This document shows positions 63,421 to 64,000 of a stretch of DNA of 64,000 nucleotides, piece after piece. The stretch is from the NCBI RefSeq assembly GCF_002872335.1, contig NZ_NJAG01000021.1, positions 48,323 to 112,322 on the forward strand. The letters are read 5' to 3'. The stretch is from Siphonobacter sp. BAB-5405 (GTDB lineage: Bacteria > Bacteroidota > Bacteroidia > Cytophagales > Spirosomataceae). The notes beneath the pieces are model-generated. The model did not search any database and was not told the DNA's origin. It saw only the letters and a list, made by a program, of their open reading frames with translations. A program made the position numbers and the translations under genes. The number at the start of each line of letters is the position of its first letter. The first letter of the stretch is position 1.

Positions 63421-64000
63421 CGTTTTTCTAGCTAAGTGAATGTATGAATCGACTTAAAACTTCAGGAAAGGGCACAGCAATACTGCCCTTGAAACGCTTC
63501 AAAGTAGGGTTAGAGTGAATGCAGGACATTCACCAGCAAAAGGAGTCATGGAGCCAGATCCGCCCGAAAGTCAGGGCCGATTCCGGAGATGGCGTTCGAG
63601 AATTGGATTAGTGTTCAGACGAAAAAGGAATGTCCCCAAAGCAGTTCATAGGAGTATCGTTTGTGAAATAAGAAGAGGAAGTGCGGCGTGTTCCTGCTGG
63701 AATCTGGAATGAAAGTACAACGCAAAAAATGGAAAGTAAAGAGCCTCACAGGGCCTGGGAGGGCGGAAATTGGGCCTGAAAACATGTGCAAACGTTTGCT
63801 ACGGGATGAACAACCGTTTGTGCAAAAACTAATAATTTATTCGGTGAAAAGTAATTTACGGGAACCGGTTCATTGCTGAGTCGATTTTTTGCCATAGGAT
63901 CGTTGGTACAGGCTAGCAGAAGCATCGAATTCATTGGAAAAGCCAGCTCTGAATAAGCGTTCAGAACGCCTTTTCTTAACCCGAATGGTCATTTCTGAAG
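63421..64000. other. Upstream region of susC with no clear gene
   Basis: 580 bp at the right edge. It holds an AAGGGCA/TGCCCTT inverted repeat at 63468-63490 near the susC start and the palindrome at 63788. Small reading frames here lack recognisable features. The final GCGTTC-A-GAACGC (63959-63971) followed by TTTTCTT may be a terminator of a gene outside the window. Confidence 0.5.
63788..63799. promoter_or_regulatory. LacI-type operator-like palindrome
   Basis: GCAAACGTTTGC is a perfect 12-bp palindrome centred on CG, the form bound by LacI/GalR-family regulators. A second, imperfect GTTTGTGCA-containing half lies near 63815-63824. It is about 370 bp upstream of susC; it may instead belong to a gene beyond the right edge. 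No LacI-family gene is in the window. Confidence 0.45.

Noticed and set aside
63746..63934. Small minus-strand frame near the right edge
   Set aside because: No recognisable domain or signal peptide, and it spans the LacI-type palindrome; more likely non-coding.

Overview
The window reads as a chromosomal segment of a Bacteroidota bacterium of the order Cytophagales (Spirosoma/Siphonobacter-like). The signs are a SusC/SusD pair, a TonB-dependent receptor with a carboxypeptidase-like plug extension, Bacteroidota-type -7 boxes (TAnnTTTG), few Shine-Dalgarno sequences, a Cytophagales-style bifunctional rhamnulose-phosphate aldolase/dehydrogenase, and roughly balanced base composition. No tRNA, rRNA, CRISPR array, transposase, integrase or prophage gene was seen.

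Layout. 1-10.8 kb is an L-rhamnose utilisation locus. On the minus strand lie a GH78 alpha-L-rhamnosidase, a beta-propeller lipoprotein, a fused aldolase/lactaldehyde dehydrogenase, the mutarotase, the isomerase and a sugar kinase cut by the left edge; a GntR-type regulator diverges from them. The rhamnose/H+ symporter RhaT lies alone at 45.4-46.5 kb. 11-18.4 kb holds a MoxR/ChlI-like AAA+ ATPase and a VWA protein that probably work together but are separated by a BlaI/M56 sensor pair, an FAH-family enzyme, a Bax-inhibitor-1 protein and an antitoxin/Doc toxin pair. 18.7-30.6 kb is mostly housekeeping: alanine dehydrogenase, a class V aminotransferase, GyrB, polyphosphate kinase, a nucleoside transporter broken by one base, a methyltransferase and an acetyltransferase. 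30.7-36.5 kb holds a sugar dehydrogenase, a siderophore receptor coupled to a PepSY membrane protein with a premature stop, and a secreted PPC/DUF296 protein. 36.5-58.9 kb holds SppA, pyrophosphatase, a glycosyltransferase, TrmN6-like methylase, RNase H, an ABC exporter, a cation antiporter, RhaT, thiolase, an acyltransferase, a frameshifted 3-methyladenine glycosylase, YicC, PdxA with a long disordered tail, a hydroxyacid dehydrogenase, MutS2 and glycogen branching enzyme. 59-63.4 kb is a SusC/SusD pair with a LacI-type operator-like palindrome far upstream.

The most unusual content is between genes. One family consists of inverted repeats with G/T-rich left arms and A/C-rich right arms; its members fill whole intergenic gaps and often end at stop codons (2.75, 3.22, 19.95, 41.65-42.2 and 58.87 kb). 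A second family is a REP-like double hairpin of about 48 bp with five copies (5.65, 10.89, 41.86, 49.92 and 50.10 kb), often beside a further palindromic module. The gap at 41.6-42.2 kb combines both families with nine copies of a 7-bp repeat and several perfect palindromes.

Three genes carry lesions: nupC and the glycosylase each have a one-base error in a homopolymer run, and the PepSY gene has an in-frame TGA. These may be assembly errors or real mutations.
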